Below are positions 42,712 through 52,038 of a stretch of DNA of 64,000 nucleotides, piece by piece. The notes beneath the pieces were generated by a model. It saw nothing but the letters and a program-made list of their open reading frames with translations, was not told where the DNA came from and did not search any database. The position numbers were made by a program, and so were the translations under genes. The DNA is from Martelella limonii (GTDB taxonomy: Bacteria > Pseudomonadota > Alphaproteobacteria > Rhizobiales > Rhizobiaceae), in the NCBI RefSeq assembly GCF_013344475.1, contig NZ_JABUOU010000006.1, positions 1 through 64,000 of the forward strand, in the 5' to 3' direction. Every line of letters begins with the position of its first letter. Positions within the stretch are counted from its first letter, which is position 1.

Positions 42712-43814
42712 TGCTGCCACTTGAAGGGATCAGGGTCATCGCCATCGAACAGGCGGTCGCGGCCCCGTTCTGCACATCGCGCCTTGCCGATGCCGGCGCG
42801 GAGGTAATCAAGATCGAGCGCCCGGAAGGCGATTTTGCGCGCGGTTACGACGACGTGGCAAACGGCCAGTCGAGCTATTTCGTCTGGCTCAATCGCGGCA
42901 AGACCTCTCAGACGCTCGACCTTGCCGACCCGGCGGGTCAGGCCACTCTGGCAAAGCTGCTCGAGACCGCCGATGTTCTGGTGCAGAACCTGAAGCGCGG
43001 TGCGCTGTCGCGGCTCGGCTTCAGCTTCGAGCGGCTTTCGCGCGACTTTCCGAAGCTCATCACCTGCTCGATCTCCGGCTACGGCGAGGACGGGCCGATG
43101 GCGGACCGCAAGGCCTACGACCTTCTCGTGCAGGCGGAATCGGGCCTCTGCTCGATCACGGGCGGACCGTCCGAGCCTGCCCGCGTCGGCATTTCGCTGG
43201 TCGATATCGCAACCGGCGCCACCGCCCAGTCTGCCATTCTGGAGGCATTGATCCGGCGCGGAAAGACCGGACAGGGCGCCAATATCTCGATCTCCATGTT
43301 CGACGTGATGGCGGACTGGCTGACCGTGCCGCTTTTGAGCCATGAGGCTGGCAAGAGCCCGCAACGGGTCGGCCTTGCCCATCCCTCGATTGCCCCTTAC
43401 GGCGTGTTCGTCGCCGGTGACGGGACGCAGATCCTGCTCTCCATCCAGAGCGAACGCGAATGGCAGAAGCTCTGCGCGGTGTTCCTCGGCAATGCCGAAA
43501 TCGCCCGTGACCCCCGGTTTTCCAGCAATCTGGTACGGGTCGCAAACCGCCCCGAGACCGACGCACTGGTCGCTGAGGCCTTTTCACGCATGACCGGCGC
43601 GGAGGCGATCGACAGGTTGATTGCCGCCGATGTTGCGCTTGCAGCCGTCAACGACATGGCCGGCCTTTCCGCCCATCCGCATTTGCGAAGGATCACGGTT
43701 GAAACGCCGCGGGGGGCGGTTTCCTATCCGGCGCCTGCCCCTGTCTGGGACGATGCGCCGCGCAGCTACGGCGCGGTGCCCGCGCTCAACGCTCTGGAGG
43801 TGGACAATGTCTGA
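42711..43814 (+). CDS. CaiB/BaiF family III CoA-transferase, candidate itaconate CoA-transferase (Ict)
   Basis: 367 residues. N-terminal GIRVIAIEQAVAAPFCTSRL and the catalytic aspartate as D137 in AYDLLVQAESGL. Family III transferases move CoA between acids, commonly from succinyl-CoA. With the MaoC-type hydratase and CitE-type lyase directly behind, the set matches Ict-Ich-Ccl of itaconate degradation. Start overlaps the dehydrogenase stop by one base (TGATG). Substrate is inferred from neighbours only; mesaconate, citramalate or methylsuccinate are alternatives. Confidence 0.88.
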   Translation: MLPLEGIRVIAIEQAVAAPFCTSRLADAGAEVIKIERPEGDFARGYDDVANGQSSYFVWLNRGKTSQTLDLADPAGQATLAKLLETADVLVQNLKRGALSRLGFSFERLSRDFPKLITCSISGYGEDGPMADRKAYDLLVQAESGLCSITGGPSEPARVGISLVDIATGATAQSAILEALIRRGKTGQGANISISMFDVMADWLTVPLLSHEAGKSPQRVGLAHPSIAPYGVFVAGDGTQILLSIQSEREWQKLCAVFLGNAEIARDPRFSSNLVRVANRPETDALVAEAFSRMTGAEAIDRLIAADVALAAVNDMAGLSAHPHLRRITVETPRGAVSYPAPAPVWDDAPRSYGAVPALNALEVDNV

Positions 43815-44691
43815 AGCGCTCGACCTCGACCACCTCAGGCGCTGGATCGGGCGCCAGGAACAGGCCTTCGAACTGCTGACACCGACGCTGGTTGCCCGCC
43901 TCAATGCCACGCTCGATCGCGAGGATCCGACCGATGAGGGCGCGGAGGCGCCGCTCCTGATCCACCACTGCCTGTGCCAGCCGACCACCCCCACCGCAAG
44001 CCTCGGCCCTGATGGCCATCCGGAGCGCGGCGACTTCCTTCCGCCGGTGCCCTTGCCAAGGCGGATGTGGGCTGGCGGCGCGCTGACCTTTCACGCGCCG
44101 CTTCTGATCGGCGAAACCATCTCGCGGCGCTCGGTGGTGGAAGATGTGACCCTCAAGGAGGGCCGCTCCGGCCGGCTCTGCTTCGTGACCGTGACACATC
44201 ACCTCGAAAGCGGCGGCCGCAAGGCTCTGACCGAGAGACAGGACATCGTCTACCGCGACCCCGCCAACCTGGCTCCGGCCAGTCAGAGCCCAGCCAATGC
44301 GGCCCCGGTCAAGGCGCTTGCGGCAAGAACGCCGCAGCCGGCGGACGCTGGCGAACACCAGCGCATCGTCACCACGCCCGCCGCCCGGCTTTTCCGCTAT
44401 TCCGCGCTGACCTTCAACAGCCACCGCATCCATTACGATGCCCCCTATGTGACCGACGTGGAAGGCTATCCGGGCCTCGTGGTGCACGGGCCGCTGCAGG
44501 CGATGCTGCTGGTGCAATATGCCGCCGATCTGAGGCAAGAAAGGCCGGCACGCTTCAGCTTCCGAAGCCTGTCACCCGCCTTCGGCGACAGATCGCTGGC
44601 CGTCAATGCGCGGAGCACCGATAACGGTTTCGACCTCTGGACGGCGGAGCCCGGCGGACCGGTGGCGATGGAGGCACGGGCGGAATGGTAG
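43807..44691 (+). CDS. MaoC-type hydratase, candidate itaconyl-CoA hydratase (Ich)
   Basis: 294 residues with FAS1/HTD2-like double hot-dog. The signature FRYSALTFNSHRIHYD near 197-212 followed by GYPGLVVHGPLQAMLL is characteristic of mesaconyl-C4-CoA and itaconyl-CoA hydratases; Asp and His of the active site are kept. Expected to add water to itaconyl-CoA giving citramalyl-CoA. It overlaps the transferase by 8 bases and the lyase by 7. Confidence 0.85.
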   Translation: MSEALDLDHLRRWIGRQEQAFELLTPTLVARLNATLDREDPTDEGAEAPLLIHHCLCQPTTPTASLGPDGHPERGDFLPPVPLPRRMWAGGALTFHAPLLIGETISRRSVVEDVTLKEGRSGRLCFVTVTHHLESGGRKALTERQDIVYRDPANLAPASQSPANAAPVKALAARTPQPADAGEHQRIVTTPAARLFRYSALTFNSHRIHYDAPYVTDVEGYPGLVVHGPLQAMLLVQYAADLRQERPARFSFRSLSPAFGDRSLAVNARSTDNGFDLWTAEPGGPVAMEARAEW

Positions 44692-45479
44692 GCATCGAAC
44701 TCATCAAGGCGCCGCTCTTCGTACCGGCCAACCGCCCCGAACGCTTCGCGAAAGCCGCTGCCAGCGCGGCTGACGCCATCATTCTCGACCTCGAGGATGC
44801 CGTCGGCCTCGATGCCAAGGACGAAGCCCGTGCCAATATCCGCTGCGACTTCACGCAGAAGCCGGTTCTGGTGCGCATCAATGCGCGCGGAACGCCGTGG
44901 CACGCGGCCGATCTTGACGCTGTCCGCACGCTCTCCTTTGCCGGGATCGTCCTGCCAAAGGCGGAAGAGGAAACGGCAGAGGTCTGCGCGGCGCTCGGCG
45001 ACAGCCTTCCACTGGTCGCCCTGATCGAGACCGCGCGCGGGATTGCCGCAGCGCGCGCGATTGCGGCGATGAACGGCGTCTGCCGCCTTGCCTTCGGCTC
45101 GATCGATTATTGCGCCGATCTGGGGGCAGCGCATGACCGCGCGATCCTCATCCCCGCGCGCAGCGAACTGGTCCTTGCCTCGCGCCTTGCAGGCAAGCCG
45201 GGACCGATCGACGGCGTCACCGCACGGCTCGACGACCCCGCGGAAACGCGGAGCGATACTGAACATGCGCGCGCACTCGGCATGACGGGAAAGCTCTGTA
45301 TCCACCCGAAACAGGTGCCGGAGGTTCTTGCAGGCTTTGCACCGAGCGAGCGCGAAATCGCCTGGGCCGAGCGCGTGCTTGCCGCCGGAGACGGCGCAGT
45401 GGCCGTTGATGGCGCCATGATCGATGAGCCGGTCCGGCTTCGCGCCCACCATATTCTCACCGCCGCCCGCCCCGCCTGA
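44685..45479 (+). CDS. CitE-type lyase, candidate citramalyl-CoA lyase (Ccl)
   Basis: 264 residues with [30 protein letters not shown] (metal Asp/Glu near 33-40), [12 protein letters not shown] near 138 and [10 protein letters not shown] near 205. Expected to split citramalyl-CoA into acetyl-CoA and pyruvate, ending the itaconate route. It is distinct from the longer CitE protein at 24536. Its stop overlaps an upstream ATG of the etfB frame. Confidence 0.88.
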   Translation: MVGIELIKAPLFVPANRPERFAKAAASAADAIILDLEDAVGLDAKDEARANIRCDFTQKPVLVRINARGTPWHAADLDAVRTLSFAGIVLPKAEEETAEVCAALGDSLPLVALIETARGIAAARAIAAMNGVCRLAFGSIDYCADLGAAHDRAILIPARSELVLASRLAGKPGPIDGVTARLDDPAETRSDTEHARALGMTGKLCIHPKQVPEVLAGFAPSEREIAWAERVLAAGDGAVAVDGAMIDEPVRLRAHHILTAARPA

Positions 45480-45523
45480 TGACGGCTGTGCAGCCACCGA
45501 ACAACGAAAGACGTATTGCTCCC

Positions 45524-46297
45524 ATGAAACTGCTCGTCCCCGTAAAGAGGGTGATCGACTATAATGTGAAAGTCCGCGTCAAGGCGGACGGCACCGGGGT
45601 CGATCTCGCCAACGTCAAGATGTCGATGAACCCGTTCGATGAAATCGCGGTGGAGGAAGCCATCCGGCTCAAGGAGGCCGGCAAGGCCGACGAGGTGATC
45701 GTCGTTTCGATCGGCGTCAGGCAATGCCAGGAAACGCTGCGCACGGCGCTTGCCATGGGCGCGGACCGCGCCATCCTGGTGGTTGCGGCCGATGACGGTG
45801 CGACCAACATCGAACCGCTTGCCGTCGCAAAGATCCTGCAACAGATCGTGGAAGCCGAAGCGCCGGGGCTCGTCATCATGGGCAAGCAGGCGATCGACAA
45901 CGACATGAACGCCACCGGCCAGATGCTTGCCGGCCTGCTCGGCTGGGCCCAGGCGACCTTTGCCAATGCACTCGACGTCGATCGCGCCATCGGCGGCGGC
46001 GTGGCGATCGTCTCGCGCGAGGTCGATGGCGGGCTGCAGACCATCAGGGTCGCCCTGCCGGCGATCATCACCACGGACCTTCGTCTCAACGAACCGCGTT
46101 ATGCAAGCCTGCCCAACATCATGAAGGCGAAGAAGAAGCCGCTCGAGGAGAAATCCGCCGCCGATTTCGGCATCGACATCGCGCCGCGGCTGGAGATCAT
46201 CAGCACCGCCGAACCCGCCAAACGCGCCGGTGGGATCAAGGTTGCCTCGGTGGATGCGCTCGTGGCAACGCTCAAGGAAGCAGGGGTCCTGTCATGA
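45524..46297 (+). CDS. etfB: Electron transfer flavoprotein beta subunit
   Basis: 257 residues; begins [20 protein letters not shown] and has the ETF-beta signature [12 protein letters not shown] near 180. Takes electrons from acyl-CoA dehydrogenases and passes them to ETF-ubiquinone oxidoreductase. Start at 45524 matches the family; an in-frame ATG at 45479, overlapping the lyase stop, would add 15 residues. A dedicated ETF inside the operon suggests high flux through the local dehydrogenases. Confidence 0.94.
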   Translation: MKLLVPVKRVIDYNVKVRVKADGTGVDLANVKMSMNPFDEIAVEEAIRLKEAGKADEVIVVSIGVRQCQETLRTALAMGADRAILVVAADDGATNIEPLAVAKILQQIVEAEAPGLVIMGKQAIDNDMNATGQMLAGLLGWAQATFANALDVDRAIGGGVAIVSREVDGGLQTIRVALPAIITTDLRLNEPRYASLPNIMKAKKKPLEEKSAADFGIDIAPRLEIISTAEPAKRAGGIKVASVDALVATLKEAGVLS

Positions 46298-47214
46298 CTG
46301 TTCTTGTTCTGGCCGAAATCAACGGCGATGGCACGCTCAATCTCGATGCGACCGCAAAGGCCGTATCCGCTGCCTCAAGTCTTGGTCCTGTCACCATTCT
46401 TTCGACAGCAAGAGCCGCCGGTGAACAGGCGGCGCGCATCGATGGCGTGGTCAGGGTGCTTCTTGCCGATGACGGCCTTTACGCAAACCGCCTTGCAGAG
46501 CCGCTCGCCGCGTTGATCGCTTCGCTTGCCGCAGATTTCAGCCATATCGTCGCCCCCGCCACCAGCGGTGGCAAGAACATCCTGCCACGGGTGGCGGCGC
46601 TTCTCGACGTCATGATCCTGACCGATGTGACCGCCGTGGTCGATGCGGACACGTTCGAACGCCCGGTCTATGCCGGCAATGCGATCCAGACCGTGCGGTC
46701 GCGCGACTCCATCAAGGTTCTCACCGTCCGCACATCAACCTTCGCAGCGGCGGCTGCCACCGGATCGGCAAGCGTGGAGGCGATTGGGCCGGGCAGCGAC
46801 CCGGCGCTTTCGACATGGGTCGAGGACAGGATGGCAGAGAGCGACCGGCCGGAACTTGCATCCGCCCGGATCGTGGTCTCGGGCGGCAGGGGCCTTGCCT
46901 CGAAAGAGAATTTCGCACTGATCGAGTCGCTCGCCGACAAGCTCGGTGCGGCCGTCGGCGCCTCGCGCGCGGCGGTCGACAGCGGCTTTGCGCCCAATGA
47001 CTGGCAGGTCGGCCAGACCGGCAAGGTGGTGGCGCCCGACCTTTACGTTGCGGTCGGGATTTCCGGCGCGATCCAGCACCTGGCCGGCATGAAGGATTCC
47101 AAGGTGATCGTCGCCATCAACAAGGACGAGGAAGCACCGATCTTTGAGGTCGCAGATTTCGGGCTGGTGGCAGACCTCTTTGAGGCGGTGCCCGCACTTT
47201 CCGAAAGGCTTTGA
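46294..47214 (+). CDS. etfA: Electron transfer flavoprotein alpha subunit
   Basis: 306 residues; C-terminal FAD domain shows [36 protein letters not shown] and [19 protein letters not shown], all ETF-alpha hallmarks. Its start overlaps the etfB stop (ATGA). Last gene of the itaconate-type operon; 200 bases without recognisable structure follow before the DUF1275 gene. Confidence 0.95.
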   Translation: MTVLVLAEINGDGTLNLDATAKAVSAASSLGPVTILSTARAAGEQAARIDGVVRVLLADDGLYANRLAEPLAALIASLAADFSHIVAPATSGGKNILPRVAALLDVMILTDVTAVVDADTFERPVYAGNAIQTVRSRDSIKVLTVRTSTFAAAAATGSASVEAIGPGSDPALSTWVEDRMAESDRPELASARIVVSGGRGLASKENFALIESLADKLGAAVGASRAAVDSGFAPNDWQVGQTGKVVAPDLYVAVGISGAIQHLAGMKDSKVIVAINKDEEAPIFEVADFGLVADLFEAVPALSERL

Positions 47215-47414
47215 GCCGTTGGAAGGCAAGCTGCGGAGGCAAAAAGGTGAAGGCAGGACCGAGCCGACGTTCCAAGCCGTGTAACCATGTCTTTACCCTT
47301 CGCCGCTAACCTTTCGAAGGCCGAACGGCATGCATTGGCACGGCGGAGCGTGTTCCGGCAAAGGCCCGCCCCGTGTGGCTGCGTTTTCATGCAATTTTCG
47401 GGCGGAGGTGCTCC

Positions 47415-48101
47415 ATGTCGCGTTCCCTACTTTCCTCGGCGCTCAGCCTCAATGGCGGCTATGTCGACACCATGGGCTTTGTCGCGCTGAACGGGCTGTT
47501 CACGGCCCATGTCACCGGCAACTTCGTGACGCTCGGCGCGGCCATCGCCACCGGCACCGGGGGGCTGCTTGCGAAATCGCTGGCGCTGCCGGTGTTCTGC
47601 GTCGCAGTCATGGCTGCGCGGTATTTCGCACGCTGGCTCAAACGCCAGTCCCGGCCGGTGGTGCCGGTATTGCTGGTGATCCAGTTCGTGCTGTTCGTGG
47701 CGGCCGGCCTGCTCTCATACGTCCTGGATTTCAGCGTGCCGAACAGCGCTGCGGAACTGGTCATCGGCATGACGCTGGTCGTTTCCATGGCGATCCAGAA
47801 CGCGGTCCACCGGGTGCACCTTCCCGACATGCCGCCATCAACGCTGATGACCGGAACCACCACCCAGATCATGCTGGATCTTACCGACCTCATCTTCGGC
47901 GAGGTGGAAGACAGAAAGAAGCTGAAGGCCCGGCTGAAGCGGCTGATCCGCTCGCTGTTCCTGTTTGCACTCGGCTGCGCGCTTGCAGCCCTCGCCTGGC
48001 GCTACCTGCACCGGCTCTGCTTCTTCGGACCGCCGATCATCATCCTGCTTGCCTATCTGGGCTTCCAGCAGGAGGAAAAGGCGGAAGCTTCCGCCGCCTG
48101 A
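47415..48101 (+). CDS. DUF1275 (YoaK) family membrane protein
   Basis: 228 residues, about six membrane segments. The family start [20 protein letters not shown] and [16 protein letters not shown] are clear. Function of the family is unknown. A basic loop ([15 protein letters not shown]) lies before the last two segments. ATG at 47415 has GGCGGAGGTG upstream; a possible earlier start at 47373 lacks one. Confidence 0.82.
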   Translation: MSRSLLSSALSLNGGYVDTMGFVALNGLFTAHVTGNFVTLGAAIATGTGGLLAKSLALPVFCVAVMAARYFARWLKRQSRPVVPVLLVIQFVLFVAAGLLSYVLDFSVPNSAAELVIGMTLVVSMAIQNAVHRVHLPDMPPSTLMTGTTTQIMLDLTDLIFGEVEDRKKLKARLKRLIRSLFLFALGCALAALAWRYLHRLCFFGPPIIILLAYLGFQQEEKAEASAA

Positions 48102-48140
48102 TCCTGCCGTCGCCGCAAGCCGGCTTAAGGTGTTATATAA

Positions 48141-48169
48141 GCTTCATCTTTCATTCATCGGTTTGTCGT
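48141..48169 (+). promoter_or_regulatory. Weak Pho box candidate before the glycerophosphate-type ABC operon
   Basis: Three 7-base units with 4-base spacing, GCTTCAT, CATTCAT, TTGTCGT, share four to five of seven positions with CTGTCAT at the correct 11-base period. Glycerophosphate uptake operons are often PhoB-dependent. Only moderate match. Confidence 0.35.
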
Positions 48170-48201
48170 TTCGAGCGCATAATTGCAAGGGGCCATCACG
48201 C

Positions 48202-48217
48202 TGCAATTCTAATTGCA
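48202..48217. promoter_or_regulatory. RpiR/HexR-like operator before the ABC operon
   Basis: TGCAATTCTAATTGCA is a perfect 7-bp inverted repeat with a 2-base spacer, ending 14 bases before the binding-protein start. A second half-site AATTGCA is at 48181. The known HexR (RpiR family) site has the related form TGTAATTAAATTACA. An RpiR-family gene closes this operon, so autoregulation of the operon through this site is likely. Confidence 0.6.
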
Positions 48218-48231
48218 AAGGAAGATTTCCC

Positions 48232-49485
48232 ATGAAGACCCTTTCCGCATGCCTCCTCGCAAGCGCTGTCGCCCTCATGGCGTCCGCCGCCCATGCCGAT
48301 ACCACCGTCGAGTTCTGGCACAGCTTCAATCCGGACAAGTCCAACGGCAAGGCGCTTGCCGAAATCATCGACAATTTCGAGGCCGCCAATCCCGGCATCC
48401 ATATCGATGACCAGTTCATCGGCGACTACAACGACATCGTCGCCAAGCTTCAGGCCGCCATTCCAGCAAGGCGCGCGCCCGACGCGGTGATCATGGAAGT
48501 CACCCGCTACGGCCTTTTCGCCGATCGCGGCGTGCTGGAAGACCTCACCGACAGGCTTGCCGGCGATCCGCTGTCCGAAGACCTGTTCGGCTTTGCCCGC
48601 GAGGTCGGCGTCTATGACGGCAAGAACTACATCATCCCGTTCAATTCCTCGACGCCCGTTCTCTATGCCAACAAGGACATCTTCGAGCAGGCCGGCTATG
48701 CCGACATTCCGCCGCTGAAGACCTTTGCCGACATCACGGTTGCCGCCGGCACGATCAGCGAGATGCTCGAGAGCGACAACATCAAGGGCATGACGGCGCC
48801 CGGCCAGTTCGCCCGCTGGGGCCTGATCATGTCGAATGACAGCGACCTGATCGATTCCACGACCGGCGACATCATGATCGACGCGCCGAACACCGTCGAG
48901 ACCTATGAATGGATGGCGTCGCTGGTCAAGGACGGCATTGCCTCCCCCGACGGCGTGACAGACGAGAAGGTCGACAAGCAGGTCTTCCTCTCAGGCCATG
49001 CCGGCCTGATGATGAACTCGACCGGAGACCATGGCGATGTGGTGAAGGCGCTCGGCGACAAGGCCGTGGTGCTGCCCATGCCCTGCAACAAGGTCTGCGC
49101 GGTTCCGATCGGCGGCGCCGGCATCGGCATTCTTTCGTCGTCCGAAGACGAAGTGAAGGACGCGGCCTACAAGTTCATCTCGTTTGCCGCCTCGCCGGAA
49201 TCGAACGCCATCTGGTTTGCTGGCACCGGCTACATGCCGATCAACAAGAAGACCGCCGATGAGCCGCTCGCCAAGGAAGCGATTGCGAACGAGGAAGGCA
49301 TCACGGTTGCCATCGAACAGCTCGACTTCGCCCGCGGCCGTCCGCGCCCGCCGGTGGTCACCTGGATGCGCTCCAACGAATATGATGTCTGGCAGGCGAT
49401 CGCGCTCGGCACCCGCGATGCACAGTCGGCACTCGCCGACTTCGCGGCACGCACCTTCCAGGAAGCAGAGCGTTTGTCGAAGTAA
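48232..49485 (+). CDS. ABC transporter solute-binding protein, UgpB-like
   Basis: 417 residues. Signal peptide 1-22 (cut after SAAHA), then the sugar-type binding fold with TVEFWHSFNPDKSNGKAL and WMRSNEYDVWQAIALGTRDA near the end. Similar to sn-glycerol-3-phosphate binding proteins; the glycerophosphodiesterase gene in the operon supports a glycerophosphate-type ligand. First gene of a six-gene operon under the palindrome at 48202. Confidence 0.88.
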   Translation: MKTLSACLLASAVALMASAAHADTTVEFWHSFNPDKSNGKALAEIIDNFEAANPGIHIDDQFIGDYNDIVAKLQAAIPARRAPDAVIMEVTRYGLFADRGVLEDLTDRLAGDPLSEDLFGFAREVGVYDGKNYIIPFNSSTPVLYANKDIFEQAGYADIPPLKTFADITVAAGTISEMLESDNIKGMTAPGQFARWGLIMSNDSDLIDSTTGDIMIDAPNTVETYEWMASLVKDGIASPDGVTDEKVDKQVFLSGHAGLMMNSTGDHGDVVKALGDKAVVLPMPCNKVCAVPIGGAGIGILSSSEDEVKDAAYKFISFAASPESNAIWFAGTGYMPINKKTADEPLAKEAIANEEGITVAIEQLDFARGRPRPPVVTWMRSNEYDVWQAIALGTRDAQSALADFAARTFQEAERLSK

Positions 49486-49556
49486 GTCCGACACGTCTTT
49501 CCATGCAGAGGCCTGCGCGTCTTCACCGGCGCGCGGGCCCGATCGCAACCGCCGCC

Positions 49557-49576
49557 CTGCCGCCAGATAGCGGCAG
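49557..49576 (+). other. Stem-loop between binding-protein and permease genes
   Basis: CTGCCGC (49557-49563) and GCGGCAG (49570-49576) form a 7-bp stem with a 6-base loop, 15 bases before the permease start. It is likely to raise binding-protein mRNA over that of the permease, as in other ABC operons. Confidence 0.45.
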
Positions 49577-49591
49577 CCGAGGACGCTTCCC

Positions 49592-50461
49592 ATGCCGCGC
49601 AAGCTGACCCCCTATCTGCTCGTCCTGCCGCTGATGACCTTCATCGCGGTCTTCACCTATATCCCGATCGTCACCAGCCTCGACCTCAGCGTCCGGCAAT
49701 GGGATTTCATGTCGGCCGAAAAGCCCTTCGTCGGTCTCGACAACTACATGATCCTGTTCAACTCGCATCCGTTCTGGAATTCGCTCCGGGTCACCGCCAT
49801 CTTCGCCTTCATCTCGGTGCCGCTCCGGCTTGCGCTCGCCCTCGTGCTCGCAAACGCGCTGACGCGCGAGACCTTTGCCCGGCGGATCCTGCGCGGCGCG
49901 CTGTTCCTGCCCTACGTTACCTCCACCGTCTCGATCGCCGTGGTGTTCTCCTGGGTGTTCTCGACCGATTTCGGCATGATGAACGGGCTGCTCGGCCTGT
50001 TCGGCATCGACAAGGTCCGCTGGATGCAGAGCCCTGAGCTCGCGCTCGGCGTGCTGATCTTCATCAACACCTGGAAGCAGCTCGGCTACGACGTGATCAT
50101 CTATATCGCGGGCCTGCAGGCGATCCCGCAGGAGCTTTATGATGCCGCCGCCGTCGATGGCGGCAAGAGGATGCATGTGTTCCGCCGGGTCACCTTTCCG
50201 CTGGTCATGCCCACCACCTATTTCCTGCTGGTGATCTCGGTGATCGAGGCCTTCCAGGTGTTCACCCTCGTCAACGTCATGACCGAGGGCGGGCCGGCGG
50301 GTGCCACCGACCTGATCGTCAACCGGCTCTACGAGATCGGTTTCACGCTGTTCGACATCGGCCAGGGCTCGGCGCTCGCCGTTCTCCTGTTCATCCTGCT
50401 GGTGGCGCTTGCGGTGTTCAAGTCGCGCGTTCTCGGAAAGAGGGTTCACTATGAAGCCTGA
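49592..50461 (+). CDS. ABC transporter permease, UgpA-like
   Basis: 289 residues with six membrane segments and the EAA loop as YDAAAVDGGKRMHVFRRVTF near 184-203. Pairs with the second permease, which overlaps its end by 11 bases. Inner-membrane channel of the uptake system. Confidence 0.92.
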   Translation: MPRKLTPYLLVLPLMTFIAVFTYIPIVTSLDLSVRQWDFMSAEKPFVGLDNYMILFNSHPFWNSLRVTAIFAFISVPLRLALALVLANALTRETFARRILRGALFLPYVTSTVSIAVVFSWVFSTDFGMMNGLLGLFGIDKVRWMQSPELALGVLIFINTWKQLGYDVIIYIAGLQAIPQELYDAAAVDGGKRMHVFRRVTFPLVMPTTYFLLVISVIEAFQVFTLVNVMTEGGPAGATDLIVNRLYEIGFTLFDIGQGSALAVLLFILLVALAVFKSRVLGKRVHYEA

Positions 50462-51260
50462 CAATCCCATCTATGCCGGTCTTGCGCTGCTTGCCGGCCT
50501 CGTGTTCCTGTCGCCGGTTCTCTATTCGATCTTCATGTCGTTCGAGACGGCAAACGCCTATTACACCGGCACGCTGGACCTCACGCTGGCCAATTACAAG
50601 GTCGCGATCGGCCAGTACAATTTCGCCCGTTATCTCTTCAACAGCCTGATCGTGGCGGGCGCGGTGACCGTGATCGGCACCGCCTTTGCCACCATGGCGG
50701 CCTATGCGTTTGCGCGTTACCGCTTCCCCGGCAACAACCTGCTGTTTGCCGCGACCGTCGCAACGCTGATGATCCCGAGCCATATCAGCCTGATCCCGAA
50801 CTATCTGACGCTCGCCGATGCCGGTCTGCTCGACAGCTATGCCGGCCTGATCCTGCCGGCGATCTCCAACGGCTTTGCCGCCTTCTTCCTCCGGCAATAT
50901 ATCCGCGGCATTCCGCGCGCGCTGGACGAGGCCGCCTATATGGACGGCGCCTCGCCCATGACGGTGCTGTGGCGGGTGATCGTGCCGATCGCAAAGCCCG
51001 CCATCCTGTCGATGGGGCTCTACATCTTCATCACCGAGTGGAACAACTACATCTGGCCGCTGGTCGCCACCAGCCGCGAGGACCTCTACACGCTCCAGGT
51101 CGGGCTGGCGAAGCTCTACCGCATCAACCCCGGCGAAGGCCTGATCGACTGGCCGCTCGTGATGGCCGCCTCCGCCATCTCCATGCTGCCCGTCATCCTC
51201 GGTTTCGTGCTGGTCGAGCGCCACCTGATCCGCGGCATTACCATGGGCGCCGTGAAATAG
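50451..51260 (+). CDS. ABC transporter permease, UgpE-like
   Basis: 269 residues, six membrane segments, EAA loop LDEAAYMDGASPMTVLWRVI near 161-180. Start at 50451 overlaps the first permease by 11 bases; the frame is open for 14 more codons upstream without a ribosome site. Ends ERHLIRGITMGAVK as in UgpE proteins. Confidence 0.92.
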   Translation: MKPDNPIYAGLALLAGLVFLSPVLYSIFMSFETANAYYTGTLDLTLANYKVAIGQYNFARYLFNSLIVAGAVTVIGTAFATMAAYAFARYRFPGNNLLFAATVATLMIPSHISLIPNYLTLADAGLLDSYAGLILPAISNGFAAFFLRQYIRGIPRALDEAAYMDGASPMTVLWRVIVPIAKPAILSMGLYIFITEWNNYIWPLVATSREDLYTLQVGLAKLYRINPGEGLIDWPLVMAASAISMLPVILGFVLVERHLIRGITMGAVK

Positions 51261-51267
51261 AACCAGC

Positions 51268-52038
51268 ATGACAGGAAAGACCACAGTGACACGCATTGCC
51301 TCCCACCGCGGCGGAACCCTCGAATTCGGAGATAGCACCTGGGCCGGCTTTACCGCGACCGCAGCCATGGCCGTCGACGAGGTCGAGTTCGACCTGCACC
51401 CGACCGCCGACGGCCGCATCATCGTCCACCATGACGCAACGCTCGACCGCACCACAGACACAAGCGGCGCGATCGCCGAAATGACGGCGACCGAAGTGCG
51501 GGCGGCCGTGGTCGATCACGCCGGCGCCGGCTTCCGCCATCCGCTGTTCATCGAGGAGCTCTGCACGATCTTCGCTGAAAGCCCGGTCGGCTTCCGCTGC
51601 GAGATCAAGCCCGGCGCAGACGGCCGCGCCTATAAAGGCTTCGTGCCGAAAGCGGTCAAGGCACTCGCGGCGGCGGGAAAGCTCTCGGCCACGACCTTCT
51701 CCTCATTCCTGATTGACACGCTGACAGAGCTTGGCGGCGCAACTAACCGGCCTGCGCTATGGCTGGTCTCTCCCCCCGTGCTCTCCCAGCTGGGCGCGCG
51801 CGGCGTCATCGATCTTGCCCGCTTGCGCGGTATTGTCGAGATCAGCGTGCATATCGACACTGCCACCCCGGCCCTGATGCGATCGGCAGAGGATGCCGGC
51901 CTCGCCTTCGGCTGCTATGCCGCCCACACCCGTTCCCAGATCGAAAAGGCATTCGATCTCAGCGTGAAGGTGTTCACCACCGACCGGCCCTCGCTCGCCA
52001 TCGCCATCCGCAACGCCCGCATGGAGGAAACGCCATGA
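51268..52038 (+). CDS. Glycerophosphodiester phosphodiesterase (UgpQ-like)
   Basis: 256 residues, no signal peptide. GDPD active-site residues are present: H13-R14 in ASHRGG, E40 and D42 in VEFDLHPTADG, and H54-H55-D56. It hydrolyses glycerophosphodiesters to glycerol-3-phosphate and alcohol inside the cell. Placed between the permease and ATPase genes of the uptake operon, which points to use of imported glycerophosphodiesters from phospholipids. Overlaps the ATPase start as ATGA. Confidence 0.9.
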   Translation: MTGKTTVTRIASHRGGTLEFGDSTWAGFTATAAMAVDEVEFDLHPTADGRIIVHHDATLDRTTDTSGAIAEMTATEVRAAVVDHAGAGFRHPLFIEELCTIFAESPVGFRCEIKPGADGRAYKGFVPKAVKALAAAGKLSATTFSSFLIDTLTELGGATNRPALWLVSPPVLSQLGARGVIDLARLRGIVEISVHIDTATPALMRSAEDAGLAFGCYAAHTRSQIEKAFDLSVKVFTTDRPSLAIAIRNARMEETP

